From: Saprospiraceae bacterium
Lineage (GTDB): Bacteria; Bacteroidota; Bacteroidia; Chitinophagales; Saprospiraceae
Length of the DNA: 64,000 nucleotides
Assembly: GCA_016787525.1 (NCBI GenBank)
Contig: JAEUUP010000093.1
Location: 41,581 to 105,580, forward strand
Direction: 5' to 3'
In this document: one piece after another, positions 55,938-64,000 of the stretch
How positions within the stretch are numbered: the first letter of the stretch is position 1
How the letters are laid out: the number at the start of each line of letters is the position of its first letter
Notes under the pieces: model-generated
The model's database searches: none
Seen by the model: only the letters and a program-made list of their open reading frames with translations
Told to the model about the DNA's origin: nothing
Program-made: the position numbers and the translations under genes

Positions 55938-56558
55938 TCATATCGCTGCCTCATTCACTTCTGTGAATGGGGCATTTTTTTTCATTGCCACCATACCCCT
56001 CAGTATCGGCTTCATTCTTTCAAAAGTTAGACGCATCGTTGCACAAGTCTTAAAGCCCATTTTCTCATAAAACGCAATAGCTTCGAGGCTTGTATCCATG
56101 GCTTTGAGCCAAACGACTTCTTTTTGTAACTCTTGTCCTATGGTGAAAGTGTAGTCAACGAGCATTCTGCCAATACCTCTGCCCTGCCCTTGTTTTGTCA
56201 AATAGATGCGCTCTAATTCAAGGGCATTTTCAATTTCTTCGCTGTCAAAAGTCTCTAATTGTAAAACGTCGGATTGGCAACGGTTTTTACTGAGGGGGTA
56301 GTTTTGATTGATTTTCAAAAAGCCGAGCGGTTCTTTGTCATCTTCTACTCCAAAAAATAGCGCGTTTTCGTCAGACAATTCTAAGCGGAGTTGTTCCACA
56401 TTAAAACATTTTTCTGCGTACCATTCGCCTGCGTCAAACCACAAATGCCTGTAATGGTCAAAATAAGCCTTTAGAGCGACTTTCGACAACCAGGCTGCAT
56501 CGTCAATGGTCAACGGGAAGATTCGCACACTGTTTTTTATGTATTCTGCTTGTATCAT
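55938..56558 (-). CDS. GNAT-family N-acetyltransferase
   Basis: The acetyl-CoA binding motif is clear: LERIYLTKQGQGRGIGRMLVDY, with QGRGIG as the pyrophosphate loop, then WLKAMDTSLEAIAFYEKMGFK. The substrate is unknown. 206 residues. Two motif copies (55996, 56288) encode ILRG and PLS. The last residues (NAPFTEVNEAAI) are encoded inside the ftsZ terminator hairpin. Confidence 0.85.
   Translation of the reverse strand: MIQAEYIKNSVRIFPLTIDDAAWLSKVALKAYFDHYRHLWFDAGEWYAEKCFNVEQLRLELSDENALFFGVEDDKEPLGFLKINQNYPLSKNRCQSDVLQLETFDSEEIENALELERIYLTKQGQGRGIGRMLVDYTFTIGQELQKEVVWLKAMDTSLEAIAFYEKMGFKTCATMRLTFERMKPILRGMVAMKKNAPFTEVNEAAI
55947..55983 (+). terminator. ftsZ terminator, overlapping the GNAT gene's 3' end
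   Basis: TGCCTCATTCAC-TTCT-GTGAATGGGGCA with a run of eight T. It lies 28 nt after the ftsZ stop and inside the final codons of the convergent GNAT gene. Confidence 0.85.
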
Positions 56559-56652
56559 ATTTAATCAATCGTCATTGGTCATTCCGACATTGGTTGTTCG
56601 GGCGTTGGTTGTTAGCTTTTTACTTTTTGAGGGGACTTATTTTGTGAATCTG

Positions 56653-56693
56653 AAAAAATGAGGTAATGATTGGCTCAATCATCACCTCATTTG
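56653..56693 (-). terminator. Terminator of the coiled-coil protein gene
   Basis: On the minus strand AAATGAGGTGATGATTGAGC pairs with its complement ATCATTACCTCATTT around a short loop, followed by TTTTTTCAGA. It separates the coiled-coil gene from the GNAT gene. Confidence 0.8.
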
Positions 56694-56731
56694 TCTTTTA
56701 CTCTTTTTTTAAAATCTTAATTTCTGCTATT

Positions 56732-58420
56732 CTATGGTTTTACATTTGTTTTATCCAAACACTTGAATAGGTCGCGCAAAATATCCATATCGTATATTTC
56801 ATAATCTTCGTAGCCAATACTCCATGACACACGTACGGCATCTAACTCCGATTGCGTCAACTCAATCGTTTCTGGGATAATGAGTTGTGCGCGGAAGGTG
56901 GTTGTACCTTTGTCAACATCTACTGCGCCTATGTCTGTCTTTTGCGTAGCTAAACTGACCTTTTTACCATTGATGAAACGGAAAATAATGTATGAACCAC
57001 GGTCTAAAAAGCCAAAGGTACGCTGGGCTTCTTTTGATTGAACAGTAAGAACCAGATTGAGATACACAACGCGGCTACCTTCCACCCTCGTAGCGGTTGC
57101 CAAACAGGTGACGTAGTCTTTGTCTTTCATAGCATTGCGCATAAAATCGTCGGTGTGGGTAAACAAGACGATAGGCGTGGTTTCTTGTTTCTTTTTGCCT
57201 GTAAAGTTATCCATGCCATCGAATGCCAAATTGCAATTCATCATTGAGGGTGTGTTCATCAGAACATCATCTTTAGTATCGAGTTTTTTGTAAACAATAC
57301 TGGTTTTACTCGACTCTGAACGGGGTTTTGTGGCTACTTTTTTGGTTTCTTTTTTCTTTTTTTCAGTTTCTTTCGGCTCGTTTGTTTCAGTGGTGGATGC
57401 AGGCGGCGTATCTGTGGCAGCAATGTCTCCAACAGTTTCTGTATTGGTCACTGGCGGCGTGTCTATGAGTTTTGTTGATGGCTTTTTTTCTTTTTTCGAT
57501 TTGGCTTTCTGAGCGGTTGATTTATTGTTTTTTGATTCCTTTACGGCTGTTTCATTTTGGGTAATGGTATCAGCAGCTAAGGTTTGTTGTGCTGTTGTTT
57601 CAGATGGCACAACCGTTTCTTCTGTTTTCGTAGGTTCGTTATTGGGAGCAGGTGTTTGGTTTTTGGGGGTGTTTTTGTTTTTTGAGTTGCTGCTTTTCTT
57701 GGGTCGCGGCATGGTTTCCGCAGAAAGCATGTCGGGTTCGGTTTGTTCGGTTTTGGTTTGTGTTTTTTTGGCGGTTTTAGTTGCCGAAGCGGATTCTTTT
57801 TTCTTGTTTTTGGTTTCGCTTTTGGTGGATTTTGTTGATTGTGCTACCCCCTCAGTATTCGACGGTGTTGATTGGCTCGGTTGACTTTCCAATTGGGTCA
57901 TTGTTGGCGATGCAGGTTTGGTCTTTGTTTTTTCTTTCTTCTTGGATGCGGTTGCAGGTGCTTCGGTTGCTTGTGCAACGGGGAGGGTATTGGCTTCGTT
58001 GCCCAACTTGATTTCGCCGTACCTTTTCTCATATTCACTGATGAATTTCGCTCGTTTGGAAGGGCTTTCGCTTAATATTTCAGTCACATCCACTAATAGG
58101 TTTGTGGCGTAACGTCGCTTTTGGAGCAATTCATCTTCTTTGGTTTTGAAGGTTTTTATTTCCGCTTCTACACGCTTTTTCTCTACTTTTGCAGCCTTTG
58201 ATGGATTGTCTTGGAGGTCTGTCAAGTCTTCCTCAAGGCGTATGCGTTTACTTTTGATGTCTTCCAATTCTTCCGATGCGACTCTATTGCGTTCTTGTGC
58301 CACATTGAGCAACTGATTGGCTTTTTGTAGGTCTTTAACGGGGTCTTGTGCTTTTAAGGGCAACCAAATGACCATTAGTAGAACCATCAGCGACCCAATA
58401 AATTTATGTTTGACAGTCAT
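56732..58420 (-). CDS. Secreted coiled-coil protein with Lys/Thr/Glu-rich linker
   Basis: I recognise no family. A signal peptide (MTVKHKFIGSLMVLLMVIWL, ending PLKAQ) is followed by a coiled coil (about 28-110: LQKANQLLNVAQERNRVASE, EKKRVEAEIKTFKTKEDELL), a low-complexity Lys/Thr/Ser/Glu/Pro linker (about 140-385) and a compact C-terminal domain (about 390-562) with VVYLNLVLTVQSKEAQRTFG and LDRGSYIIFRFINGKKVSLA. It looks like a periplasmic or outer-membrane scaffold with a beta-sheet domain; that is inference. 562 residues. A motif copy at 57848 encodes NTEGVAQ in the linker. Confidence 0.6.
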   Translation of the reverse strand: MTVKHKFIGSLMVLLMVIWLPLKAQDPVKDLQKANQLLNVAQERNRVASEELEDIKSKRIRLEEDLTDLQDNPSKAAKVEKKRVEAEIKTFKTKEDELLQKRRYATNLLVDVTEILSESPSKRAKFISEYEKRYGEIKLGNEANTLPVAQATEAPATASKKKEKTKTKPASPTMTQLESQPSQSTPSNTEGVAQSTKSTKSETKNKKKESASATKTAKKTQTKTEQTEPDMLSAETMPRPKKSSNSKNKNTPKNQTPAPNNEPTKTEETVVPSETTAQQTLAADTITQNETAVKESKNNKSTAQKAKSKKEKKPSTKLIDTPPVTNTETVGDIAATDTPPASTTETNEPKETEKKKKETKKVATKPRSESSKTSIVYKKLDTKDDVLMNTPSMMNCNLAFDGMDNFTGKKKQETTPIVLFTHTDDFMRNAMKDKDYVTCLATATRVEGSRVVYLNLVLTVQSKEAQRTFGFLDRGSYIIFRFINGKKVSLATQKTDIGAVDVDKGTTTFRAQLIIPETIELTQSELDAVRVSWSIGYEDYEIYDMDILRDLFKCLDKTNVKP

Positions 58421-58493
58421 GTTTTTTAAAAGTATTTAAAAAGTTATCACTTATTTTGAACTGTGAACTAAAAGCGTACAATGTTTTTCGGTT

Positions 58494-58733
58494 GAGAAAC
58501 TGTTGTAAAACCTATTACTGATTGTTTCTTGCTGCGCTTGAAATGCGTGCGATGAAAAAAATTCATTCAGAGTGCATCTCAATTTTGCATCGTTAATGAA
58601 GTAAAATTGACATGCGCTCTATAAAAATCCTTTTTTGTACGCTTTTTTCTGTTTGTCTAAAAGGACTCCTTCGGAACAGAAAAGCAGTCAATCAGTGTCC
58701 ATTGCAAGTTTTAAAACAGTTTTTGACACATTA
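58494..58733. repeat. Cruciform repeat element, copy E
   Basis: Outer arms GAGAAACTGTTGTAAAACCT and AGTTTTAAAACAGTTTTTGAC pair imperfectly. Modules are GATTGTTTCTTGCTGCGC..ATGCGTGC and GTACGCTTTTTTCTGTT..AAAAGCAGTCA. The core stem is AGAGTGCATCTCAATTTT with AAAATTGACATGCGCTCT, with mismatches. It is the most decayed of the five full copies. The right module holds the ACTCCTTCGGA insert also seen in copy C. Confidence 0.75.
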
Positions 58734-58868
58734 AGGCGCAGATTATCCATACTCTGCGAATCAATTGGTCAACACTTTTGCAAAATTAATCTATTTTCAA
58801 TAAGGAAAAAGTGAAAATAAGTCTCACTTTTTTTTCATTACAACAATCATCTTAAAACGTATCAATCC

Positions 58869-61007
58869 ATGAAAGCGCGTCATTCTAAAATCTATTTCTT
58901 TTTTCTCTTCATTCATTCATCTTTATTGATGCAAGCTCAGACTATGCAAAAAAACAAAGCCATTTACCCGACCACTCGCCAAGATGCGACCGTCGTTGAT
59001 GACTATCATGGAACGAAAGTTGCCGATCCGTACCGCTGGTTAGAGGACGATAATTCAGCAGAAACCAAAGACTGGGTCAAAAAACAAAATGAGGTCACGT
59101 ATAGCTATCTCGAAAAAATACCTTATCGCCAAGCCATCAAAGGACGCATCGAAAAGCTCTGGAATTATGAAAAATTCGGCTCGCCTTTCAAACGTGGTGG
59201 CAAGTATTATTTCTACAAGAACGACGGTTTACAAAATCAGTCGGTTCTCTATGTCCAAAACGATCTCAATTCCCCCCCCTCAGTAGTCATTGACCCAAAC
59301 ACGCTCTCGAAAGACGGGACAGTGGCTTTGGGTTCGATTTCTTTCAACAAAGCTGGCGACAAAATGGCTTACCAACTCGCCAAAGCGGGTTCGGATTGGC
59401 AAACCATCTATGTCAAAGATTTGACAACGGGCAAGGATTTAAAAGAGGAACTCAACTGGGTCAAATTTTCGGGTATCGCTTGGCAAGGCGATGGTTTCTA
59501 TTACTCCAAATACCCTACGCCAGACGCAGGTAAGGAATTGACTGCTAAGGCTGAGTTCGGCAAATTGTACTTTCACAAACTCGGTACGCCACAAACCGAC
59601 GACGTTTTGGTGATGGAGGATACCGAAAACAAAAATCGCCGTTTCGGTGCTGAAACAACCGAAGACCAGCGTTTTCTTATTGCCTACCCTACTGAAAGTA
59701 CGAAAGGCAATATGCTCAAAATCAAAGACTTAAAAACCAATGGCGATTGGGTAACGGTGGCAAATGATTTCAAAAATGATTGGAATGTGATAGAAAATGA
59801 CGGAGACTGGGTGCTAATCATGACAGACTACAATGCTCCGCGCAGTCGCATCATCGCTATCAACCCAACGATGCCCGAAGAAAAAAATTGGAAAACCATC
59901 ATTCCCGAAAGCCCTACCGATGTCTTGCAAGGCGCAAGCATTGTCGGTGGAAAGTTGGCAACTTATTGGTTACACAATGCCTCAAGTCAAGTCAAGTTCT
60001 ACGACTTGTCGGGAAAGTTTCTGAACGAATTGACATTGCCCAGCATCGGTACTGTAGGCGGCATCAGTGGCAAACGTGACGAAGACCAAGCTTTTTATTC
60101 GTTTTCAAGTTTCACAAGACCGAATACGATTTACAAATTAGACCTCAAAACAATGAAGTCAACCATTTTCAAAGCTCCGAAAGTGGATTTCAACTCTGAC
60201 AATTACGTGACCAAACAAGTGTGGTACACCTCGAAAGATGGAACAAAAGTGCCGATGTTTGTCACAATGAAAAAAGGTACAAAACTAACGGGCAAGAATC
60301 CCACTTTACTCTACGGCTATGGTGGATTTAATATTTCCATGACTCCAGGATTCAGTGTATCTCGTGCGGCATTGTTGGAGATGGGCGGCATTTACGCCGT
60401 GGCTAATCTGCGAGGCGGTGGCGAATTTGGCGAAGAGTGGCACGCTGCTGGCACAAAGGAGCGCAAACAAAATGTATTCGACGACTTTATTGGAGCAGCC
60501 GAATACCTTATCAAAGAAAAATACACCTCTTCCGATTATTTGGCGATACACGGCGGCTCAAACGGCGGGCTTTTAATCGGAGCTTGCATGACTCAGCGAC
60601 CAGAGTTGTTCCGTGTGGCCTTACCTGCGGTCGGTGTTTTGGATATGTTGCGCTACGACAAATTCACGATTGGGCGTGCATGGGCAACCGACTACGGTTT
60701 GAGCGAAGAGAAAGACGGTTTTGATTATCTCTACAAGTTTTCGCCACTACACAATATCAAAAAAGGCGTAAAGTATCCAGCTACAATGGTAACGACTGGC
60801 GACCACGACGATAGGGTTGTGCCTGCGCACTCTTTCAAATTTGCTGCCGCACTACAAGAAGCCCAAGCGGGCGAACACCCAGCCTTAATTCGTATTGAAG
60901 TCGCCGCAGGTCACGGTGCTGGCAAGCCAACAGCTAAAGTCATCCAAGAACAAGCGGACATCTATGCGTTTATGTTTTACAGCATGGGTTTAGTGCCTAA
61001 ATTGTAG
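58869..61007 (+). CDS. Prolyl oligopeptidase (S9A)
   Basis: Serine peptidase cleaving short peptides after proline. A signal peptide (FFLFIHSSLLMQAQT) places it outside the cytoplasm. The N-terminal YPTTRQDATVVDDYHGTKVADPYRW-type start, a seven-blade propeller (about 90-430) and an alpha/beta-hydrolase domain follow. The nucleophile Ser is in HGGSNGGLLIGACM (about 563), Asp in GDHDDRVVPAHSF (about 645) and His in VAAGHGAGKPTA (about 681). 712 residues, the family norm. A motif copy with eight C (59276) encodes SPPSVV in the propeller; another follows the stop. Confidence 0.93.
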   Translation: MKARHSKIYFFFLFIHSSLLMQAQTMQKNKAIYPTTRQDATVVDDYHGTKVADPYRWLEDDNSAETKDWVKKQNEVTYSYLEKIPYRQAIKGRIEKLWNYEKFGSPFKRGGKYYFYKNDGLQNQSVLYVQNDLNSPPSVVIDPNTLSKDGTVALGSISFNKAGDKMAYQLAKAGSDWQTIYVKDLTTGKDLKEELNWVKFSGIAWQGDGFYYSKYPTPDAGKELTAKAEFGKLYFHKLGTPQTDDVLVMEDTENKNRRFGAETTEDQRFLIAYPTESTKGNMLKIKDLKTNGDWVTVANDFKNDWNVIENDGDWVLIMTDYNAPRSRIIAINPTMPEEKNWKTIIPESPTDVLQGASIVGGKLATYWLHNASSQVKFYDLSGKFLNELTLPSIGTVGGISGKRDEDQAFYSFSSFTRPNTIYKLDLKTMKSTIFKAPKVDFNSDNYVTKQVWYTSKDGTKVPMFVTMKKGTKLTGKNPTLLYGYGGFNISMTPGFSVSRAALLEMGGIYAVANLRGGGEFGEEWHAAGTKERKQNVFDDFIGAAEYLIKEKYTSSDYLAIHGGSNGGLLIGACMTQRPELFRVALPAVGVLDMLRYDKFTIGRAWATDYGLSEEKDGFDYLYKFSPLHNIKKGVKYPATMVTTGDHDDRVVPAHSFKFAAALQEAQAGEHPALIRIEVAAGHGAGKPTAKVIQEQADIYAFMFYSMGLVPKL

Positions 61008-61028
61008 TGGTTATACTGAGGGGGGTCG

Positions 61029-61067
61029 AATGTTCGGAAAGTATCTTTTCTTTCCGAACATTTTTTG
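61029..61067 (+). terminator. Terminator of the prolyl oligopeptidase gene
   Basis: AATGTTCGGAAAG pairs with CTTTCCGAACATT, followed by TTTTTG. A motif copy sits between stop codon and hairpin. Confidence 0.85.
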
Positions 61068-61334
61068 TTAATGGTTGGTTTTTTAAGCCAAAACGTGTAT
61101 TTTGTTGCTCTTTTTCATTGTTTCTTAAACAAAAATTAAGTTCAATTTAAGTTATTAGCAGTCGTAAGAACTTGAATGTCTTTGCCATTTTAGAAACATT
61201 GAATGTCGTTTTGAAAAAAACTAAGGTAATAATCCAAAAGTTTATCAATTTTGTACTTTTCAAATCTTCTCAATACCTTATTTACTGAGGGGGTAACATT
61301 TTTATTAATCCAATAGCGTAAAGCACTTTAACAA
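61068..61334. other. Leader of the Septu operon
   Basis: AT-rich, no gene. CAATTTTG at 61246-61253 is one base off the -7 consensus. A motif copy is at 61283-61292, 42 nt before the ptuA ATG. I see no retron-like non-coding RNA or reverse transcriptase gene here. Confidence 0.4.
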
Positions 61335-62651
61335 ATGAGAATAAAAGAGCTTCATCTAACCAATTTTAGAGGATTCGAACAGTTAGACATTGTTTTTCCG
61401 AATCGTTTGGCTGTTTTTATTGGCATCAATGGTGCTGGCAAATCTGCTGTGATAGATGCTATGAGTTTGTATTTAATGCAGTTAGTCATTGGTCTTACTC
61501 GTGGAAGCCTATTGGGTACATTTCAAGATACAATAGATAAAAATATAAAAAACGGGCAATCTGCATCAACCTTAACTTTTGATTTAGAATACAAGGATTT
61601 AACTGACTTAAACCTATTGATGACTATAAAAAAGGATACAGATTTCCCTTCGAGTATAAATTACACTACATCTTTAGAAACATTTTTTGATATTATATAT
61701 GCCAACAAAACTGCAAAATTCATCAACGCTGCATTAAACCTACCTGTTTTCATACATTATGGCAGCAATAGAGCGAATGAGGGTGAGTCACAGATACAAC
61801 TTCAAAGCCGTATTCCGCTTCCTCAATTCAAAATTTATCAAAACGCTTTCTTTCATTCAATAAACAATTTTTCAGATTTCATTAATTGGTTCAAAGAAGA
61901 AGAAGACAGAGAAAAAGACTTAATCATTGCTGAGAAAAATTTTGATGCAAAAAATACGAATTTAGAAACCATCAGACGTACCATTACGACATTTTTACAA
62001 TATCTCAATCAGGATACAACTTTTTCAGATTTAAAAATCAATCGCCATACAAACACCTTCAACGATTTCAAAGCCAATGGCACATATGTATTAACGATTA
62101 AAAAAAGAGGAGAAACCTTTGACCTTTCGCAATTGTCGGATGGCGAAAAGACAATCTTGATGTTGGTTTGCGACATAGCCCGCCGCCTAACAATCGCAAA
62201 CCCTATCCTCGAAAATCCATTGGCAGGCGAAGGTATCGTTCTCATAGACGAAATAGATTTACACTTGCACCCTCAGTGGCAACGTGAAGTAGTGCCAGCT
62301 TTATTAGCAACATTTTCGAATCTGCAATTCATCGTCACGACACATTCGCCACAAGTATTGAGCAAAGTCAAAAGAGAAAGTGTGTTTGTGTTAGAAGATG
62401 GTAAATTGGTGAAAAACATACCTCAAACTTACGGTCGCAATGCGTCTGCTATTTTATTCGAAATATTTGGTGTCACGGATAGACCGACTGATGTACAAGA
62501 CAAAATCAATCGTTGTTCCGATTTATTGGACGAAGAAAGGTATGATGAAGCTAAAGCTTTGCTCAAAGAATTAACTGATTTGTTGGGAGAGCAAGATGAA
62601 GCCGTCATTGGGGCAAGAACACAACTTTTGTTTGACAATCAAACGATATAA
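61335..62651 (+). CDS. ptuA: Septu-type ATPase PtuA (AAA_15/21, RecF/OLD-like)
   Basis: PtuA is the ATPase of the Septu anti-phage system; it forms a complex with the PtuB nuclease. The SMC/RecF-like start MRIKELHLTNFRGFEQLDIV leads to Walker A GINGAGKS (30-37). The ABC signature is LSQLSDGEKTILMLVCDIAR (about 264-285), Walker B GIVLIDEIDLHLHP (about 299-312), and the His switch VTTHSPQVLSKV (about 334). The C-terminal segment DRPTDVQDKINRCSDLLDEE is common to PtuA-like proteins. 438 residues. ptuB starts 4 nt after its stop. No motif copy inside, unlike most genes this long, which fits recent acquisition (inference). Confidence 0.88.
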   Translation: MRIKELHLTNFRGFEQLDIVFPNRLAVFIGINGAGKSAVIDAMSLYLMQLVIGLTRGSLLGTFQDTIDKNIKNGQSASTLTFDLEYKDLTDLNLLMTIKKDTDFPSSINYTTSLETFFDIIYANKTAKFINAALNLPVFIHYGSNRANEGESQIQLQSRIPLPQFKIYQNAFFHSINNFSDFINWFKEEEDREKDLIIAEKNFDAKNTNLETIRRTITTFLQYLNQDTTFSDLKINRHTNTFNDFKANGTYVLTIKKRGETFDLSQLSDGEKTILMLVCDIARRLTIANPILENPLAGEGIVLIDEIDLHLHPQWQREVVPALLATFSNLQFIVTTHSPQVLSKVKRESVFVLEDGKLVKNIPQTYGRNASAILFEIFGVTDRPTDVQDKINRCSDLLDEERYDEAKALLKELTDLLGEQDEAVIGARTQLLFDNQTI

Positions 62652-62654
62652 TGT

Positions 62655-63335
62655 ATGAAGTGGATTAACAAAAACCGAGAAAACCAACCAGCTTCGCTCA
62701 AACGTCATCTGACAACACCGCATCATAATTACGACAACTATAAAGAAAAAGACGAATTGCGTGACGCTTTGCTCAAAGAGCAAGGCTTTATTTGCTGTTA
62801 TTGTATGCAGAGAATACAAGAAGCTAATAAAAATAAGATGGAGATTGAACACTTCAGACCACAAAGTATTTATGATGGCACAAATGGCAAACCCGATTTG
62901 ACGCTTGATTATACCAATCTACTAGCATCTTGTAAAGGCAACGAAGGTTCGCTCAAACATTTGCAACATTGCGACGAGCATAAAGGAAACGATGAAGTCG
63001 AGATAAATCCGATGAACAAAGACCTCATGGGAAAAATACGTTTCAATGCAGCAGGTCGTATTTTTGTATCAGAAACCAATGAGTTAGACAAAAGATTGAA
63101 CCATGATTTGAATCATACACTCAATTTGAATATCCAAACTTTAGTGACGGAAAGGAAGAAAATATGGCAAACACTCGAACAACGTATGCGAAAAGAGTTT
63201 GGCACTAAAAACCCATCCAAAAGTTTTATCAATCAAAAAATTAAAGAATGGTCGGCACAAGACGAAGGTAAGTTCAAAACAATGTGCCAAGTCGCTATCT
63301 ATTATTTGGAAAAAAAATTGAAAAAAGCCGTATGA
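62655..63335 (+). CDS. ptuB: Septu-type HNH endonuclease PtuB (TIGR02646-like)
   Basis: PtuB is the effector nuclease of Septu. Zinc/HNH residues are seen in GFICCYCMQRIQ (about 45-56), KMEIEHFRPQS (about 62-72), YTNLLASCKGNEGS and HCDEHKGNDEVEINPMN. The C-terminal half is helical and charged (WQTLEQRMRKEFGTKNP). 226 residues. It forms an operon with ptuA. The pairing of a RecF-like ATPase with this HNH family is diagnostic for type I Septu; retron Ec78-type systems use the same pair but need a reverse transcriptase, which is absent here. Confidence 0.88.
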   Translation: MKWINKNRENQPASLKRHLTTPHHNYDNYKEKDELRDALLKEQGFICCYCMQRIQEANKNKMEIEHFRPQSIYDGTNGKPDLTLDYTNLLASCKGNEGSLKHLQHCDEHKGNDEVEINPMNKDLMGKIRFNAAGRIFVSETNELDKRLNHDLNHTLNLNIQTLVTERKKIWQTLEQRMRKEFGTKNPSKSFINQKIKEWSAQDEGKFKTMCQVAIYYLEKKLKKAV

Positions 63336-63399
63336 CATTGCACCCCCTCAGTATCAAACTGTTTTTTGAATTATGGGTTGAACATACACTTTCACATCC

Positions 63400-63790
63400 A
63401 ACCATTAATCAACTTTGCTCCACACTTAACTCACTAACCCCAACCATTAACCAACTTTGCTCCACACTTAATTCACTAACCCCAACCATTAACCAACTTT
63501 GCTCCACACAAAGTTGATTAACCCAAACCATTAACAAACTTTGCTCCAAGCTTAATTCACTAACCCCAACCATTAACAAACTTTGCTCAACACTTAACTT
63601 ATTAACGCCAACCATTAACCAACTTTGCTCTAAGCTTAATTCACTAATGCCAACCATTAACCAACTTTGCTCCAAGCTTAATTCACTAACGCCTACCATT
63701 AATCAACTTTGCTCCAAGCTTAATTCACTAACGCCTACCATTAACAAACTTTGCTTCACACAAAGTTGATTAACGCCAACGCTTAATCAA
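63400..63790. repeat. 42-bp tandem repeat array, about 9 copies
   Basis: The unit is about ACCATTAACCAACTTTGCTC CACACTTAATTCACTAACCC CA (42 nt). As 42 is a multiple of three, both strands stay open (TINQLCSTLNSLTP on plus, MVGVSELSLEQSWL on minus). Two units carry ACACAAAGTTGAT, self-complementary to ATCAACTTTG, forming small hairpins. Probably non-coding. Confidence 0.9.
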
Positions 63791-63865
63791 TTTTGTAACG
63801 AGTACGTAATAATGTGGTTAAAGCTATAGGTATCCGATACAGAAGTGTGAATATTAATTTAAAAT

Positions 63866-63928
<63 letters not shown>

Positions 63929-64000
63929 GCTTTTGACGACATTTTCCCATCGACTTTAATTCTCAATATTCCTCACCATCAATTCAATAGAACCATGAGT

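Larger units (their letters stand above)
265..63353. repeat. Dispersed 10-14 bp motif TACTGAGGGG, about 62 copies
   Basis: The core is TACTGAGGGG; the extended form is about AATACTGAGGGGGT, and the G-run varies from 4 to 8. Plus-orientation copies start near 1322, 3416, 5984, 8279, 9509, 16988, 18252, 21313, 26133, 26733, 30861, 31319, 32718, 33359, 35856, 36106, 38564, 40037, 41843, 43733, 44039, 45441, 48433, 50449, 51783, 55541, 56288, 61014 and 61283. Reverse copies start near 266, 887, 1737, 6440, 9770, 11534, 13491, 13974, 15434, 16190, 18847, 20424, 23395, 24640, 25582, 27582, 28333, 31630, 32697, 35514, 37419, 39063, 46645, 48074, 49368, 49878, 55996, 57848, 59276 and 63344. One-mismatch copies are at 3038, 10390 and 44170. 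Chance predicts well under one copy in 64 kb. Inside genes it encodes TEG, LRG, PLS, PSV or PQY depending on frame. Function is unknown; a DNA-uptake-sequence-like role is the leading inference. Confidence 0.95.

Noticed and set aside
61068..61334. Retron reverse transcriptase with the PtuAB pair
   Set aside because: No reverse transcriptase reading frame or msr-msd-like element lies near; the pair is read as stand-alone Septu.
265..63353. Chi- or KOPS-like polar motif
   Set aside because: The copies are split 29/30 between strands in this window; polar motifs show strong strand bias within one replichore.
265..63353. Adapter or cloning contamination behind the repeated motif
   Set aside because: Copies sit in frame in conserved genes, vary in G-run length and flanks, and include decayed forms.
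63409..63699. Repeat protein on the minus strand
   Set aside because: Openness on both strands follows from the 42-bp unit; no start signal or conserved domain is seen.

Overview
The window comes from a Bacteroidota chromosome with moderate to low G+C. This rests on type IX secretion genes (sprA, porZ, cargo with C-terminal sorting domains), the promoter -7 pattern TAnnTTTG, the uppS-bamA and zapA-rny neighbourhoods, and SusD-free but OmpP1/FadL-like outer-membrane content. Class-level placement (Saprospiria, Chitinophagia or Cytophagia-like) is inference. Most of the window is housekeeping chromosome; the 3' end carries a defence operon.

Layout. 0-17 kb: ruvC, porZ, then leftward bamA and uppS, a Nudix hydrolase and a membrane protein, then ruvA and the giant sprA. 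17-26 kb: a Tyr/Asn/Gly-rich secreted protein, a FadL-like porin, a LOG-family enzyme, a leftward FIST-domain sensor plus histidine kinase, and lnt. 26-31 kb: a split-transketolase C-terminal subunit, coiled-coil protein-zapA-rny, a lipoprotein and a LuxE-like enzyme. 31.8-33.2 kb: a gene-free repeat island. 33-44 kb: an M4 metalloprotease and a 1670-residue adhesin-like protein, both T9SS cargo, plus a fatty-acid desaturase. 44-52.5 kb: tRNA-Leu(CAG), an MFS transporter, a 51-residue membrane protein, and a fused 5-oxoprolinase/hydantoinase with a class-IV aminotransferase. 53-61 kb: ftsA-ftsZ, a GNAT, a coiled-coil protein and prolyl oligopeptidase. 61.3-63.3 kb: a two-gene Septu-type (ptuA-ptuB) anti-phage operon, then a 42-bp tandem array and a 55-nt poly-A tract.

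The most striking signal is not a gene. The 10-mer TACTGAGGGG (extended form about AATACTGAGGGGGT) occurs 59 times by hand count, plus three one-mismatch copies. That is about one per 1.1 kb, split 29/30 between strands, in genes and between them. Five of the six possible reading frames are used inside genes; the sixth, which holds a TGA, is not. Copies are over-represented between genes, often start within about 20 nt after a stop codon, and one inverted pair makes a 14-bp-stem terminator-like hairpin. Density, lack of strand bias and terminator pairing resemble the DNA uptake sequences of Neisseria and Pasteurellaceae. I know of no such description in Bacteroidota, and function here is inference.

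A second signal is a family of about 200-bp intergenic cruciform elements (five copies and a remnant). They share short conserved terminal modules (ACTGTTTTT...GCGTRC / GTACGCTTTTTT...AAAACAGT), while their long outer and inner stems differ completely in sequence yet stay self-complementary.
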